From an uncultured Woeseia sp. (GTDB lineage Bacteria; Pseudomonadota; Gammaproteobacteria; Steroidobacterales; Woeseiaceae): DNA of 61,583 bases. The stretch lies in the NCBI GenBank assembly GCA_937925605.1, contig CALALV010000088.1, forward strand, positions 1 to 61,583. The letters are read 5' to 3'. A model generated the notes under the pieces. The model did not search any database and was not told the DNA's origin. It saw nothing but the letters and a program-made list of their open reading frames with translations. Made by a program: the position numbers and the translations under genes. Of this stretch, positions 50,457 to 59,310 are shown one piece after another (position 1 is the stretch's first letter; every line of letters begins with the position of its first letter).

Positions 50457-53213
50457 ATGCAGCTGCTGCTGATCATCGTGGGGGCCATCGTCGGTGCCTG
50501 GCTCGCGGACGCGAGCGATGAACTGTTCGGCATCGCGATCGGCGCCGCGCTCGGCTACGCACTGGCGAGACTGATCGACACGCGCGCCTGCCTCGCGCGG
50601 CTCGAGGCCGAACTCGGCGTGTTGCGCCGGGCGACCCGGGCGGCTGCAGCGCCCGCTGCGAAAGAGGATGCGCTTGCGGCCGACGCAGAAGCGGCCGCGG
50701 CACCCGGCGGCTCGCCGGCCGCGGACCCACGGGTGGCGCGGGCGACGCTCGAATCGCCGGCGACATCCGTCGCCGGGCCGGCCGCCAGCGGAGCGGCTGC
50801 GGCGTCGGCAGGACCGGCGGAAGCCCGGGGCTCGCGCGGCGCTGCCGCGGCGCCACGCGGGCCCTCGCCGTTCGAGCGTGCGCTGGCCGCGGGCCGCCGG
50901 TGGCTGACCACCGGCAATGTACCGGTCAAGCTCGGCGTCATCATCTCGTTCTTCGGCGTCGCGTTCCTGCTGAAGTACGCGATCGACCGGGAGCTGCTGC
51001 GCCTGCCGATCGAGCTCAGGTTGCTGGCCGTGTCCGCCGGCGCGGCGGCGATGCTCGTCGTCGGCTGGCGGCTGCGCTCGCGCAACGCCGTCTATGCGCT
51101 CAGCCTGCAGGGCGGCGGCATCGGCATCCTGTACCTCGACATATTCGCTGCGTTCCGGCTCTACGAACTGCTCCCGGCCACCTTCGCCTTCGCGCTGCTG
51201 GTCCTGCTGACCGCCGCGGTCGGCGTACTCGCGGTCCTGCAGGACTCGCGCTGGCTCGCGATCTTCGGCACGGTCGGCGGCTTTCTCGCGCCGCTCCTGA
51301 CATCGACCGGCTCCGGAAACCACGTTGCGCTGTTCAGCTATTACCTCGTGCTCAACGGCGCGATCCTCGGCATCAGCTGGTTCCGTGCGTGGCGCGAACT
51401 GAACCTGCTCGGCTTCGTCTTCACGTTCGGCGTCGGGACGTTGTGGGGAGCGCAGTACTACCGCCCCGAACTCTACGCCAGCACGCAGCCGTTTCTCGTT
51501 CTTTACTTTCTGTTCTACCAGGCCATTGCCGTGCTGTACGCGTTCCGGCAGGCGCCTGCGTTGCGCAGCCTCGTGGACGGAACGATCGTATTCGGCACGC
51601 CGGTCGTCGCCTTCGCGCTGCAGTCGCGGCTGGTCGAGGGCAGCGAGTACGGGCTCGCGATCAGCGCGGCGGCGGTCGCGGTCTTCTACGTGCTGCTGGC
51701 CGGCTGGCTGTACCGCGTGCACCGCGAAACGCTGCGCCTGCTGGTCGATTCCTTCGTGTCCCTCGGCGTCGCCTTCGCGACGATCGCGATTCCGCTCGCG
51801 CTCGACGCGCGCTGGACGGCCGCGGCCTGGACGCTCGAGGGCGCGGCGCTTGTCTGGATCGGAGTGCGCCAGGGCGGCCTGCTTGCACGCGCCTCCGGCG
51901 CGCTGCTGATCTTCGCCGGCGGCATCGCCTTCATCGAGTCCGGCTGGCAGAGCGGCACGGGACTGCCCGTGCTGAACGGCAATTTCCTGGGCGGAATTCT
52001 CGTGGCGCTGTCGGCGCTGTTCGCGGCGAACCGGCTGCAGCACGATCGCGACCCGTTGCCCGCACAGGGCGCCGTCGCGTGGCTGCTGCTGGCCTGGGGC
52101 GTATCGTGGTGGCTGGCCGTCGGTGCGTTCGAAATCGCCGACCGCATCGACGCCAGGTCCGAGTGGTACTGGCGGCACGCGCTACTCGTGTTCGTGATGT
52201 ACGCCGCGCTCAGCAGCTGCGCGCTCGCCGTGCTGGCGAGGAACTTCGCCTGGCGACAGGGCTCGGGCGCAACGCTCGTGTTGCTGCCCGTGCTGCTGCT
52301 GGCCGCGCTCGGCATCTTCGTCGACGGACGGCTGCTCGCGGGTCTCGGCTGGGTGGCCTGGCCGCTGGCGCTCGCCGGCCACCTGTTCGTCCTGCGCCTG
52401 CGCGAGCCGCTCGCCGGGCGCCGAGAGCCGCTGTGGCACGGCGCCGGCGCCGTCTTCTTCGTTGCTCTCGCCGGCCTGGAGGCCGGCTGGCTGATCAATA
52501 AAGCCGGGCTTGCGCGCGCGTGGTCGGACGCCGCACTGATCGTCACGCTGGCCGCCGGGGGCTGGGCGCTGCGGCACTTCCGGGTGCGGTATCCCTGGCC
52601 GCTCGCGAGCTACGGCGCGGCGTACACCGTGGCTGCCGTACTGCTGGCCGCGCTCGCGCTCGTCGGACTGGCGGCGCTCGGCGTCGACCACAACGGCAGC
52701 GCCGATCCGCTGGCCTACCTGCCGGTACTGAATCCCTACGACGTCGCCACGGCGGTAGCGCTGGTGCTCGCACTGCGGCTGCTGCTGGTGCTTCCCGAGC
52801 GCGCCGGCCCCGTCGCGCTGCCCACGGGCAAGCTGTTGCTGGTCTGGGGCGTCGCGGCGCTCTTGCTGACAACGATCGCCGTCGTGCGCGCGGTCCACCA
52901 CCTGGGCGACGTGCCCTGGATCCGGGGAACCCTGCTTGCGTCGACGTCCGTGCAGGCCGCGTTGTCCATCTACTGGGGACTGCTGGGCTTCGCCGGCATG
53001 ATTACAGGAGCGCGGCTGGGCCGCCGGCTGCTGTGGATGCTCGGTACCGGGATGATGGCACTCGTCGTCGTCAAGCTGTTCATCGTCGACCTCGGCAACT
53101 CGGGAACCGTGGCGCGGATCGTCTCGTTCCTCGGCGTCGGCATCCTGCTGCTCGTGGTCGGCTACTTCGCGCCGGCGCCGCCACGCAGGTCTTCGGGGGA
53201 GGAAGCGGCATGA
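50457..53213 (+). CDS. DUF2339 multi-pass membrane protein
   Basis: The 918-residue protein has a leading helix, a low-complexity Ala/Pro-rich linker (about 60-140), and over twenty membrane helices starting with VKLGVIISFFGVAFLLKYAI and RLLAVSAGAAAMLVVGWRLR, the beginning of the DUF2339 domain. Conserved elements such as FGTVGGFLAPLLTSTGSGNH and WTLEGAALVWIGVRQG are present. The gene is followed, with an ATGA overlap, by a DUF3999 gene, the common partner. The function of the pair is unknown; an envelope role is inferred from the topology. Confidence 0.85.
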   Translation: MQLLLIIVGAIVGAWLADASDELFGIAIGAALGYALARLIDTRACLARLEAELGVLRRATRAAAAPAAKEDALAADAEAAAAPGGSPAADPRVARATLESPATSVAGPAASGAAAASAGPAEARGSRGAAAAPRGPSPFERALAAGRRWLTTGNVPVKLGVIISFFGVAFLLKYAIDRELLRLPIELRLLAVSAGAAAMLVVGWRLRSRNAVYALSLQGGGIGILYLDIFAAFRLYELLPATFAFALLVLLTAAVGVLAVLQDSRWLAIFGTVGGFLAPLLTSTGSGNHVALFSYYLVLNGAILGISWFRAWRELNLLGFVFTFGVGTLWGAQYYRPELYASTQPFLVLYFLFYQAIAVLYAFRQAPALRSLVDGTIVFGTPVVAFALQSRLVEGSEYGLAISAAAVAVFYVLLAGWLYRVHRETLRLLVDSFVSLGVAFATIAIPLALDARWTAAAWTLEGAALVWIGVRQGGLLARASGALLIFAGGIAFIESGWQSGTGLPVLNGNFLGGILVALSALFAANRLQHDRDPLPAQGAVAWLLLAWGVSWWLAVGAFEIADRIDARSEWYWRHALLVFVMYAALSSCALAVLARNFAWRQGSGATLVLLPVLLLAALGIFVDGRLLAGLGWVAWPLALAGHLFVLRLREPLAGRREPLWHGAGAVFFVALAGLEAGWLINKAGLARAWSDAALIVTLAAGGWALRHFRVRYPWPLASYGAAYTVAAVLLAALALVGLAALGVDHNGSADPLAYLPVLNPYDVATAVALVLALRLLLVLPERAGPVALPTGKLLLVWGVAALLLTTIAVVRAVHHLGDVPWIRGTLLASTSVQAALSIYWGLLGFAGMITGARLGRRLLWMLGTGMMALVVVKLFIVDLGNSGTVARIVSFLGVGILLLVVGYFAPAPPRRSSGEEAA

Positions 53214-54568
53214 TCCTGTTCACCGCGGTAATGCTCACGGCCATTGCCCACGCGCAGTCGCTGGAGCAGACCCTGCCCGAGCCTGACAACTACGCCTGGG
53301 GTTTCACGATCGTTGCGGACGCGCGAGCCAGTTTTTACACGGTCGAACTGCCGCTGGCGGTCTACCGCTCGGCGAGCGACCTGCGCTTGCGCGACACGAG
53401 CGTCTACAACGCGGCCGGTCAAGCCGTACCGCGCATCGTCGACACGGCGGCCGGCGAGGTGGAGACGCGCGAAAGCCGTACGCCGCTGCCGTTTGCCGCG
53501 TTGTTCAGGGACCAGCAGCCGGATGCGGACCGGGTCCGCATGATGTTCGAGCAGATGGGCGCCGGCACGCGCATCGAAGTGTCGAGCGGCGGCGACGGCA
53601 AACCTCGGCCGCCCCTCACCGGCTACATCGCGGACCTGCGCGCCATCGACGGCGCGGTCGATGCGCTGGAACTGCGCTGGCCGGAGGCTCTGCCCGGCTT
53701 CGTCGGACGGGTCAACGTGCACGGCAGCGACGACCTCGAGAACTGGCAGCTGCTAGGCGGCGCGGCGCTCGCGGACCTCCGCGAGAACGGCACGGACATC
53801 CTGCAGCGACGCGTCGCGCTCGCTGGCGCACGGCAGGACTTCGTGCGGATCGAATGGCAGGGCCTGCCGCAGGACTGGACGCTGGACGGCCTGACCGCCG
53901 TGCAGGTGACGGCCGCCCCGCGGGTCGCCCTCCGTACCCTGGTCCTCGCGCCAGCGGGGCGCGACGAGGACGGTAGCGTGTTGTTCGATGCGGGTGGCGC
54001 GCCGCGCGTGGAACGGCTGCGCCTCGGTCTCGGCGAGGACAACGCCGTCGTCAGCGCCCGCATCGAGTTCCGCAGTGCCGGCGACGATGAATGGCGCCCG
54101 GCCGGCGACGGGACGTTTTTCCGCCTGCAGCGCGGCGACGTCCCGGTCGTGTCGGAAGCGCTGCCGATCGAGTCACGGCGCGCCGGGGAATGGCGCGTGA
54201 CGATCACGAAGGGCCGGCCTGACACGCCGTTCGACCTGGAGCTCGGCTGGCGTCCGGATACGCTGCTGTTCGTCGCGCAGGGTGACGGCCCGTACACGCT
54301 GGCCGTCGGTCGGCCGGATGCGGCAACGGAGAACTTCCCGGAGGAACGACTGCTCGGCGACGTGTCGCTGGGCGTCATCGCGGTCGACCAAGGCCCGGTC
54401 GAGACCGCTGCGCTCGGCGAACGCTTCGCGCTGGCCGGCGAGCGCCGCGAGCCGCCGCCGACGCCGACGGACTGGCGCAGGATCCTCCTGTGGGCGGGGC
54501 TCATCGCCGCCGTCCTGTTCGTCCTGTGGATGTCGTTCCGACTCGCGAGGGATGGCGCGAAGGGCTGA
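53210..54568 (+). CDS. DUF3999 envelope protein
   Basis: The 452-residue protein has a signal peptide (MILFTAVMLTAIAHA), a large periplasmic beta-rich region with two carbohydrate-binding-like sandwiches (FVGRVNVHGSDDLENWQLLG and RIEFRSAGDDEWRPAGDG) and a C-terminal membrane helix (ILLWAGLIAAVLFVLWMSF) with a basic tail. This is the DUF3999 layout. It is translationally coupled to the DUF2339 gene (ATGA) and the two probably act together in the envelope. Confidence 0.82.
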   Translation: MILFTAVMLTAIAHAQSLEQTLPEPDNYAWGFTIVADARASFYTVELPLAVYRSASDLRLRDTSVYNAAGQAVPRIVDTAAGEVETRESRTPLPFAALFRDQQPDADRVRMMFEQMGAGTRIEVSSGGDGKPRPPLTGYIADLRAIDGAVDALELRWPEALPGFVGRVNVHGSDDLENWQLLGGAALADLRENGTDILQRRVALAGARQDFVRIEWQGLPQDWTLDGLTAVQVTAAPRVALRTLVLAPAGRDEDGSVLFDAGGAPRVERLRLGLGEDNAVVSARIEFRSAGDDEWRPAGDGTFFRLQRGDVPVVSEALPIESRRAGEWRVTITKGRPDTPFDLELGWRPDTLLFVAQGDGPYTLAVGRPDAATENFPEERLLGDVSLGVIAVDQGPVETAALGERFALAGERREPPPTPTDWRRILLWAGLIAAVLFVLWMSFRLARDGAKG

Positions 54569-54683
54569 TCCCGGTCGCGTGACCCTGCGCGGCGGTCCTG
54601 TCCGACTTTGTCCAGCCGGCGCTAAAGCGTAACCTGTCCATGCCTGTGGAAGTCGTCGCGCCGGCTGACGGCGCAGCGCGCAG

Positions 54684-55925
54684 CTACGGGAACTGCGGGA
54701 ACAGATCCGTAGTCGGCCACTCGCTGATGCCGTTGACCGCCTCGACCAGGTCTCCGAGCAGGTCGTCGAAGAACACGGGCTCGCGCGCGGTGTTGCTCGC
54801 TACGGCGAGAATGACACCGTTCGGCAGGCGCCCCAGGAAGCTCGTCGTGCCGGGCATGCCGCCCGAATGATTCCACTCGTTGGTATCGCCGCTCGGCAGG
54901 ATGCCGAGAAACCAGGTGATGCCCATCGGTGTGCTGCCAGTCGGGCTCAGCCGGCGGGTCATCGTGGCCACGCTGTCGGCCGAAAGGATGTCCGGGTAGC
55001 CGGGGTCGCCGTCCGTTGCCGCAGCGAGCCTCGCCAGGTCGATGGCCGAAAAGACCCAGGCGGAACTGGCGTCGAAACCCAGCAGGTTGAGGCCGCCGTA
55101 GGCGGGTTCGTCGACGATGCTTCTGCCGTCGAACACGGATTTCCAGATCTCGTTGCGGAACGACTCGTACTCGACTTCGCCGGGCAGCCGTTCGCTGCGC
55201 GAGATGCCGCCCAGGGTTGCGCGGCCGATCCCGGCCGGCCCGAGCACGAAGCGCTGCACGAAATCCTCGTAGCTAAAGCCGGTCGCCGTCTCGATGACGC
55301 GGCCCAGCACGACGATTCCGATATTCGTGTAGGTTGACCGGCTGCCCGGGTCGAATGCGAGCGGCTGCATGGCCGCCCAGCGCGTCAGTGCCTGCGGATC
55401 GGGGGGCAGCGGTACCTGCAACGCTTCGGCGACCTCGAGGCTGCGAAACAGCGGATCGTTCGGATAGCCGTACAGGTCCCAGCCGCCGCCATGCCAGGTC
55501 AGGTGCTGGACCGTGATGTCACCGAGCCGCGGGTCCGCGCCGCTCGCCGGCAGGTAGCTCGCCAGCACGTCGAATGCCCGCGCGTCGAGGGTGAGCAGGC
55601 CCTCCTCCACGGCCCGCATGACCGCGATGCCCGTGACCGGCTTCGACACGCTGGCAACGCGAAACAGGTGGTCCGGCGCCAGCGGTTCCGTCCCGGCCAG
55701 GTCAGCATGGCCGACCGCGCGGGCGATGACCAGCCGGCCATCGCGCACGACGGCGACGGCAATGCCGGGGGGCGCGTGCCGGGCCATGATGCCCTCGAGG
55801 GCCTGGTCCACCCGCTCGACGCCGATGCCGGTAATCGGCGGCGGGGCAGGATCCGAACCGGAGCCGCCGCAGGCAAAAATGCCGAGCAGCCAGCCGAACA
55901 GCACAAGGTAGCGCACGCTCGCCAT
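54684..55925 (-). CDS. Serine hydrolase lipoprotein (beta-lactamase class C family)
   Basis: The 413-residue protein has a lipoprotein signal (LVLFGWLLGIFACGG, lipobox IFAC) and the penicillin-binding fold of class C enzymes and esterases: RVASVSKPVTGIAVM (SxxK, nucleophile Ser), TYTNIGIVVLGRV (YxN) and EWNHSGGMPGTTSF (HSGG in place of KTG). It is a periplasmic or outer-membrane esterase or peptidase rather than a proven beta-lactamase. ATG 55925 is chosen; the longer open frame reads into the tRNA-Gly terminator. It is convergent with the DUF3999 gene. Confidence 0.87.
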   Translation of the reverse strand: MASVRYLVLFGWLLGIFACGGSGSDPAPPPITGIGVERVDQALEGIMARHAPPGIAVAVVRDGRLVIARAVGHADLAGTEPLAPDHLFRVASVSKPVTGIAVMRAVEEGLLTLDARAFDVLASYLPASGADPRLGDITVQHLTWHGGGWDLYGYPNDPLFRSLEVAEALQVPLPPDPQALTRWAAMQPLAFDPGSRSTYTNIGIVVLGRVIETATGFSYEDFVQRFVLGPAGIGRATLGGISRSERLPGEVEYESFRNEIWKSVFDGRSIVDEPAYGGLNLLGFDASSAWVFSAIDLARLAAATDGDPGYPDILSADSVATMTRRLSPTGSTPMGITWFLGILPSGDTNEWNHSGGMPGTTSFLGRLPNGVILAVASNTAREPVFFDDLLGDLVEAVNGISEWPTTDLFPQFP

Positions 55926-56012
55926 GGGCCGATGATACGCTGCGGCAGCGCCAGGAGGAGAGACGAATCGGGCAGATGACGCCGCTGCCGGTAGCATTCT
56001 CCGGACTGGACC

Positions 56013-56043
56013 AAAAAAAGGGGCCCCGAGCGGGGCCCCTTTT
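56013..56043 (-). terminator. Strong intrinsic terminator after tRNA-Gly
   Basis: A near-perfect 12-bp stem (AAAAGGGGCCCC with GGGGCCCCTTTT, loop GAGC) ends in a run of seven U on the minus strand. It starts 7 bases beyond the tRNA-Gly 3' end and should stop the uvrC-pgsA-tRNA transcript. Confidence 0.9.
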
Positions 56044-56050
56044 GGGTATC

Positions 56051-56126
56051 TGGAGCGGGAAACCGGGTTCGAACCGGCGACCTCAACCTTGGCAAGGTTG
56101 CGCTCTACCAACTGAGCTATTCCCGC
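56051..56126 (-). tRNA. tRNA-Gly (anticodon GCC)
   Basis: The 76-base minus-strand tRNA has an acceptor stem GCGGGAA/TTCCCGC, discriminator U and encoded CCA. The anticodon loop CTTGCCAAG gives GCC. The D arm is AGCTCAGTTGGTAGAGC and the T arm GGTTCGAACCC. It lies 79 bases after pgsA, its normal place in gammaproteobacteria. Confidence 0.97.
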
Positions 56127-56205
56127 GAGAGGGCCGCAATTTTAGCGGCGCCGGGCCCGGAGTCAAGCGCCGTGAGCGCTGCCCGGGCGGCGCGCGGGGC
56201 CGCGC

Positions 56206-56763
56206 TCAGTCCGCCTGCATCGAGGGCCAGGCGGCGCGCAGGTACACGAACATCGACCACAGCGTCATGCCGGCAGCGGCCAGCAGCAGGAAAAAGCCGA
56301 AGTCGTAGATCTCGACCCCGAACAGCCGTTCCTCGTAGACCATGAAGCCGATGCCGAACATCTGCAGCGTGGTCTTGATCTTGCCGCTGGTCGCGACCTT
56401 GACGCTGGCACGCTCGCCGATCGTCGCCATCCACTCGCGCAGCGCCGACACGGTTATCTCGCGGCCGATGATGATCATCGCGATCACGTCCACTAAGGAG
56501 CGCGGGTCGCTCTGCACGAGCAGCACCAGCACGATCGCGACCATCAGCTTGTCGGCCACCGGGTCGAGGAACTCGCCGAAGCGCGAGGTCTGCCCGAAGC
56601 GACGCGCGACGTAGCCGTCGAGCAGGTCGGTGACCGCGGCGAGGCCGAACAGTACGCCCGCGATCGGCCGCGCGTGCGGGATCGGCAGGTAGAAGCAGAT
56701 CACGACGGCCGGGATCGCGACGATTCGCACCAGCGTCAGGATGATGGCGAGGTTTATCTTCAC
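56206..56763 (-). CDS. pgsA: CDP-diacylglycerol--glycerol-3-phosphate 3-phosphatidyltransferase
   Basis: PgsA makes phosphatidylglycerophosphate, the first step to phosphatidylglycerol. The 185-residue inner-membrane protein has the CDP-alcohol phosphotransferase motif DG(x2)AR(x8)G(x3)D(x3)D, seen as DGYVARRFGQTSRFGEFLD then PVADK, near residues 49-72. It starts INLAIILTLVRIVAIPAVVI and has about four to five helices. It follows uvrC by 40 bases in the conserved uvrC-pgsA order. Confidence 0.95.
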   Translation of the reverse strand: MKINLAIILTLVRIVAIPAVVICFYLPIPHARPIAGVLFGLAAVTDLLDGYVARRFGQTSRFGEFLDPVADKLMVAIVLVLLVQSDPRSLVDVIAMIIIGREITVSALREWMATIGERASVKVATSGKIKTTLQMFGIGFMVYEERLFGVEIYDFGFFLLLAAAGMTLWSMFVYLRAAWPSMQAD

Positions 56764-56803
56764 GGCCGCTCTGGCGTTCCCCGTCTGTCGCGCTCTGTTC
56801 TTG

Positions 56804-58645
56804 TCAGCCCTGCCCGTCGAGATGCAGGTCGTCGTATATGCGCTCGGCCAGCGTGCGGCTGATGCCGCGGACGCGCGCCAGGTCGTCGACGCTCGCTCCG
56901 AGTACTCCCGGCAGTCCGCCGAACTGGCGCAACAACTCCCGTCGCCGTTTCGGACCGAGCCCGGGAATCTGCTCCAGGCGCGAAGTGGTGCGAGCCTTGC
57001 CGCGTCGCTGCCGGTGACCGGCGATCGCGAAACGGTGCGCTTCGTCGCGCAGCTGCTGGATCAGGAGCAGGGCCGGCGAGTCTGGCGGCAGTATAGTGGC
57101 CGTGTTCTGACCTGCCAAGAACAGCTGTTCCATGCCGGGCTTGCGCGTGCGGCCCTTGGCGACGCCGACGATCGTAAGCCAGCCGAGCTCGAGTTCGTCG
57201 AGTACCCGTTGCGCCTCGGCCAGCTGACCCTTGCCGCCATCGACGAACAGCACGTCCGGCATCGGTACCTCGCCTTTCTTCACGCGCGCGTAACGACGCG
57301 CCAGCGCCTCGCGCATCGCCGCGTAGTCGTCGCCGGCCGCCTGCGGCTCGAGGTTGAAGCGCCGGTAGTCGCTCTTCAGCGGGCCCGACGCGTTGAAGAC
57401 GACGCAGGATGCCACCGTCGCCTCGCCGCCGGTGTGGCTGACGTCGAAGCACTCGAGTCGCTCGGGCGGTGACTCCATGCCCAGCACGTCGCCGAGCGCC
57501 TCGAACTGGCGGCGGACCGTCGCGTTGCTCGCGACCTTCAGATCGAGTCCCTGCTGCGCGTTCGTCGCCGCGAGTTTCAGCCAGCGCGCGCGCTGCCCGC
57601 GCACGCGGTGGGCGATCCGGACCGCGTGCCCGGAGCGTTCGGCCAGCTGCTGTTCCAGCAGTTCGCGGTCCTCGATTTCCGTGTCGACGATGATTTCCTG
57701 CGGCGCGTCGCGGCCGAGGTAGTACTGCTTCAGAAAGCCTTCCATGACCTCGGCAGCCACCGCCTGGCCGCTCAGCTTCGGGAAGTGGTTGCGGCTGCCG
57801 AGCACGGCGCCGCCGCGAACGAACAACACCGTGACGCAGTTCAGGCCCGGTCGCGAGGCGCCGGCAACGATGTCGATGTCGCGCGCGGCGCCGCGGGCCA
57901 CGTCCTGCTGCGCCTCGATTTTTTTCAGCCTCGCTATCTGGTCGCGATACTGCGCCGCCCGCTCGTACTCCTGTTGCTCGGCGGAACGGTCCATGCGCGC
58001 GACGAGCACGTCGACGACGCTGCGGTTGCGGCCCTCGAGAAACAGGATCGCCGCCTCGACGTCCTCCCGGTAGCGTTCCTCGTCGATGTAGCCGACGCAG
58101 GGCGCCGTGCAGCGGCGGATCTGGTATTGCAGGCAGGGCCGCGTCCGGTTCGCAAAGAAACTGTCCCGGCACTGCCGGACCATGAACAGTTTCTGCAGCT
58201 CGTTGAGCGTCTTGCGCACCGCTGCCGCGTTGGGATACGGACCGAAGTAGCGGCCCTTGCCCTTCTGCGCGCCGCGGTGAAACTGCAGGCGCGGGAACGG
58301 GTGCTCGGTCGAGACGTAGATGTAGGGGTAACTCTTGTCGTCGCGCAGGACGACGTTGAAGCGCGGCCGGTGCTTCTTGATCAGGTTGTACTCGAGCAGC
58401 AGCGCCTCGGCCTCGGTATTCGTGACCGTGACATCGACGCCTGCGACCTGCGCGACCATCGACGCGGTCTTCGCGTCGGCGTGGCTGCGCTGGAAGTAGC
58501 TGCCGACGCGCTTGCGGAGGTCGCGCGCCTTGCCGACGTAGAGCACCTGCCCGTCGCCGTCGCGCATGCGGTAGACGCCCGGCCGATGGCTCAGGCTGGC
58601 GACGAAGCGCCGGGCATCGAAGGACTTTTCGTTATCTGCGCTCAC
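56804..58645 (-). CDS. uvrC: Excinuclease ABC subunit C
   Basis: UvrC makes both incisions in nucleotide excision repair. The 613-residue protein has an N-terminal GIY-YIG nuclease (PGVYRMRDGDGQVLYVGKAR), a cysteine cluster (QCRDSFF, RPCLQYQIRRCTAPCVGYI), a UVR motif near 205-235, an RNase H-like endonuclease domain with LECFDVSHTGGEATVASCVV and DVLFVDGGKGQLAEAQ, and C-terminal helix-hairpin-helices (IPGLGPKRRRELLRQFGG). GTG 58645 overlaps the upstream glycosylase stop (GTGA). Confidence 0.96.
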   Translation of the reverse strand: MSADNEKSFDARRFVASLSHRPGVYRMRDGDGQVLYVGKARDLRKRVGSYFQRSHADAKTASMVAQVAGVDVTVTNTEAEALLLEYNLIKKHRPRFNVVLRDDKSYPYIYVSTEHPFPRLQFHRGAQKGKGRYFGPYPNAAAVRKTLNELQKLFMVRQCRDSFFANRTRPCLQYQIRRCTAPCVGYIDEERYREDVEAAILFLEGRNRSVVDVLVARMDRSAEQQEYERAAQYRDQIARLKKIEAQQDVARGAARDIDIVAGASRPGLNCVTVLFVRGGAVLGSRNHFPKLSGQAVAAEVMEGFLKQYYLGRDAPQEIIVDTEIEDRELLEQQLAERSGHAVRIAHRVRGQRARWLKLAATNAQQGLDLKVASNATVRRQFEALGDVLGMESPPERLECFDVSHTGGEATVASCVVFNASGPLKSDYRRFNLEPQAAGDDYAAMREALARRYARVKKGEVPMPDVLFVDGGKGQLAEAQRVLDELELGWLTIVGVAKGRTRKPGMEQLFLAGQNTATILPPDSPALLLIQQLRDEAHRFAIAGHRQRRGKARTTSRLEQIPGLGPKRRRELLRQFGGLPGVLGASVDDLARVRGISRTLAERIYDDLHLDGQG

Positions 58646-59286
58646 GCGGCGGTATCGATCAGCTCCCGGGCCCGCGCGAACACCTCGTCGAACATCGCGG
58701 GCGTCAGGCGGCCCGTGTTCGTGTTGTAACGGCTGCAGTGGTAGGAGTCCAGCAGCGTGGCGCCGCCCGGCAGCGCATGCTCGGCCGCGTGCCCGAACGG
58801 CAGCGCGGCCTGGCGCAGGGCCAGCGCCCGCACGATCGCCCGGTGCGCGATGCCGCCGAGCGCGAGCACGACCGCGCCTTCCGGGAGCGTCGCGAGTTCG
58901 TTGCCGAGATAGTGGTTGCAGGTATTGATCTCCGCGCCGACCGGCTTGTTCTGCGGCGGGAGGCACTTGACGGCATTGGTGATGCGCGCGTCGATCAGCT
59001 CGAGCGCGTCGTCGGCGCTGGCCGAAACCGGCGCACTGGCGAAGCCGTGCGCGTGCAGCGTCTCGTACAGCAGGATCCCGGCATGATCCCCGGTGAACGG
59101 CCGCCCGCTCGCGTTGGCGCCGTGCATGCCCGGCGCGAGCCCGACGACGAGCAGTCGCGCCCGCGGGTCGCCGAAGGGCGGCACCGGCCGGCACCAGTAG
59201 TCCGGGTGCCGCTCGCGGACGTCATCGAGGAAGGCGGCGAGCCGCGGGCAGGCGCGGCAGTCCGGATCGTAGATCGCGCCGGTCAC
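58642..59286 (-). CDS. Family 5 uracil-DNA glycosylase (UDGb-type)
   Basis: The 214-residue base-excision-repair enzyme removes uracil and related lesions. It has an iron-sulfur cysteine motif CRACPRL at the N-terminus, motif A GLAPGMHGANASGRPFTGDH (family 5 form with no catalytic Asp/Asn in the usual place) and the C-terminal motif SYHCSRYNTNTGRLT. TNAVKCLPPQNKP and NTCNHYL carry the other cluster cysteines. The start is GTG 59286. It is coupled to uvrC by GTGA, so two repair genes share a transcript. Confidence 0.88.
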   Translation of the reverse strand: MTGAIYDPDCRACPRLAAFLDDVRERHPDYWCRPVPPFGDPRARLLVVGLAPGMHGANASGRPFTGDHAGILLYETLHAHGFASAPVSASADDALELIDARITNAVKCLPPQNKPVGAEINTCNHYLGNELATLPEGAVVLALGGIAHRAIVRALALRQAALPFGHAAEHALPGGATLLDSYHCSRYNTNTGRLTPAMFDEVFARARELIDTAA

Positions 59287-59310
59287 GCCATCGTCGCCTG
59301 CGCGACGCGC

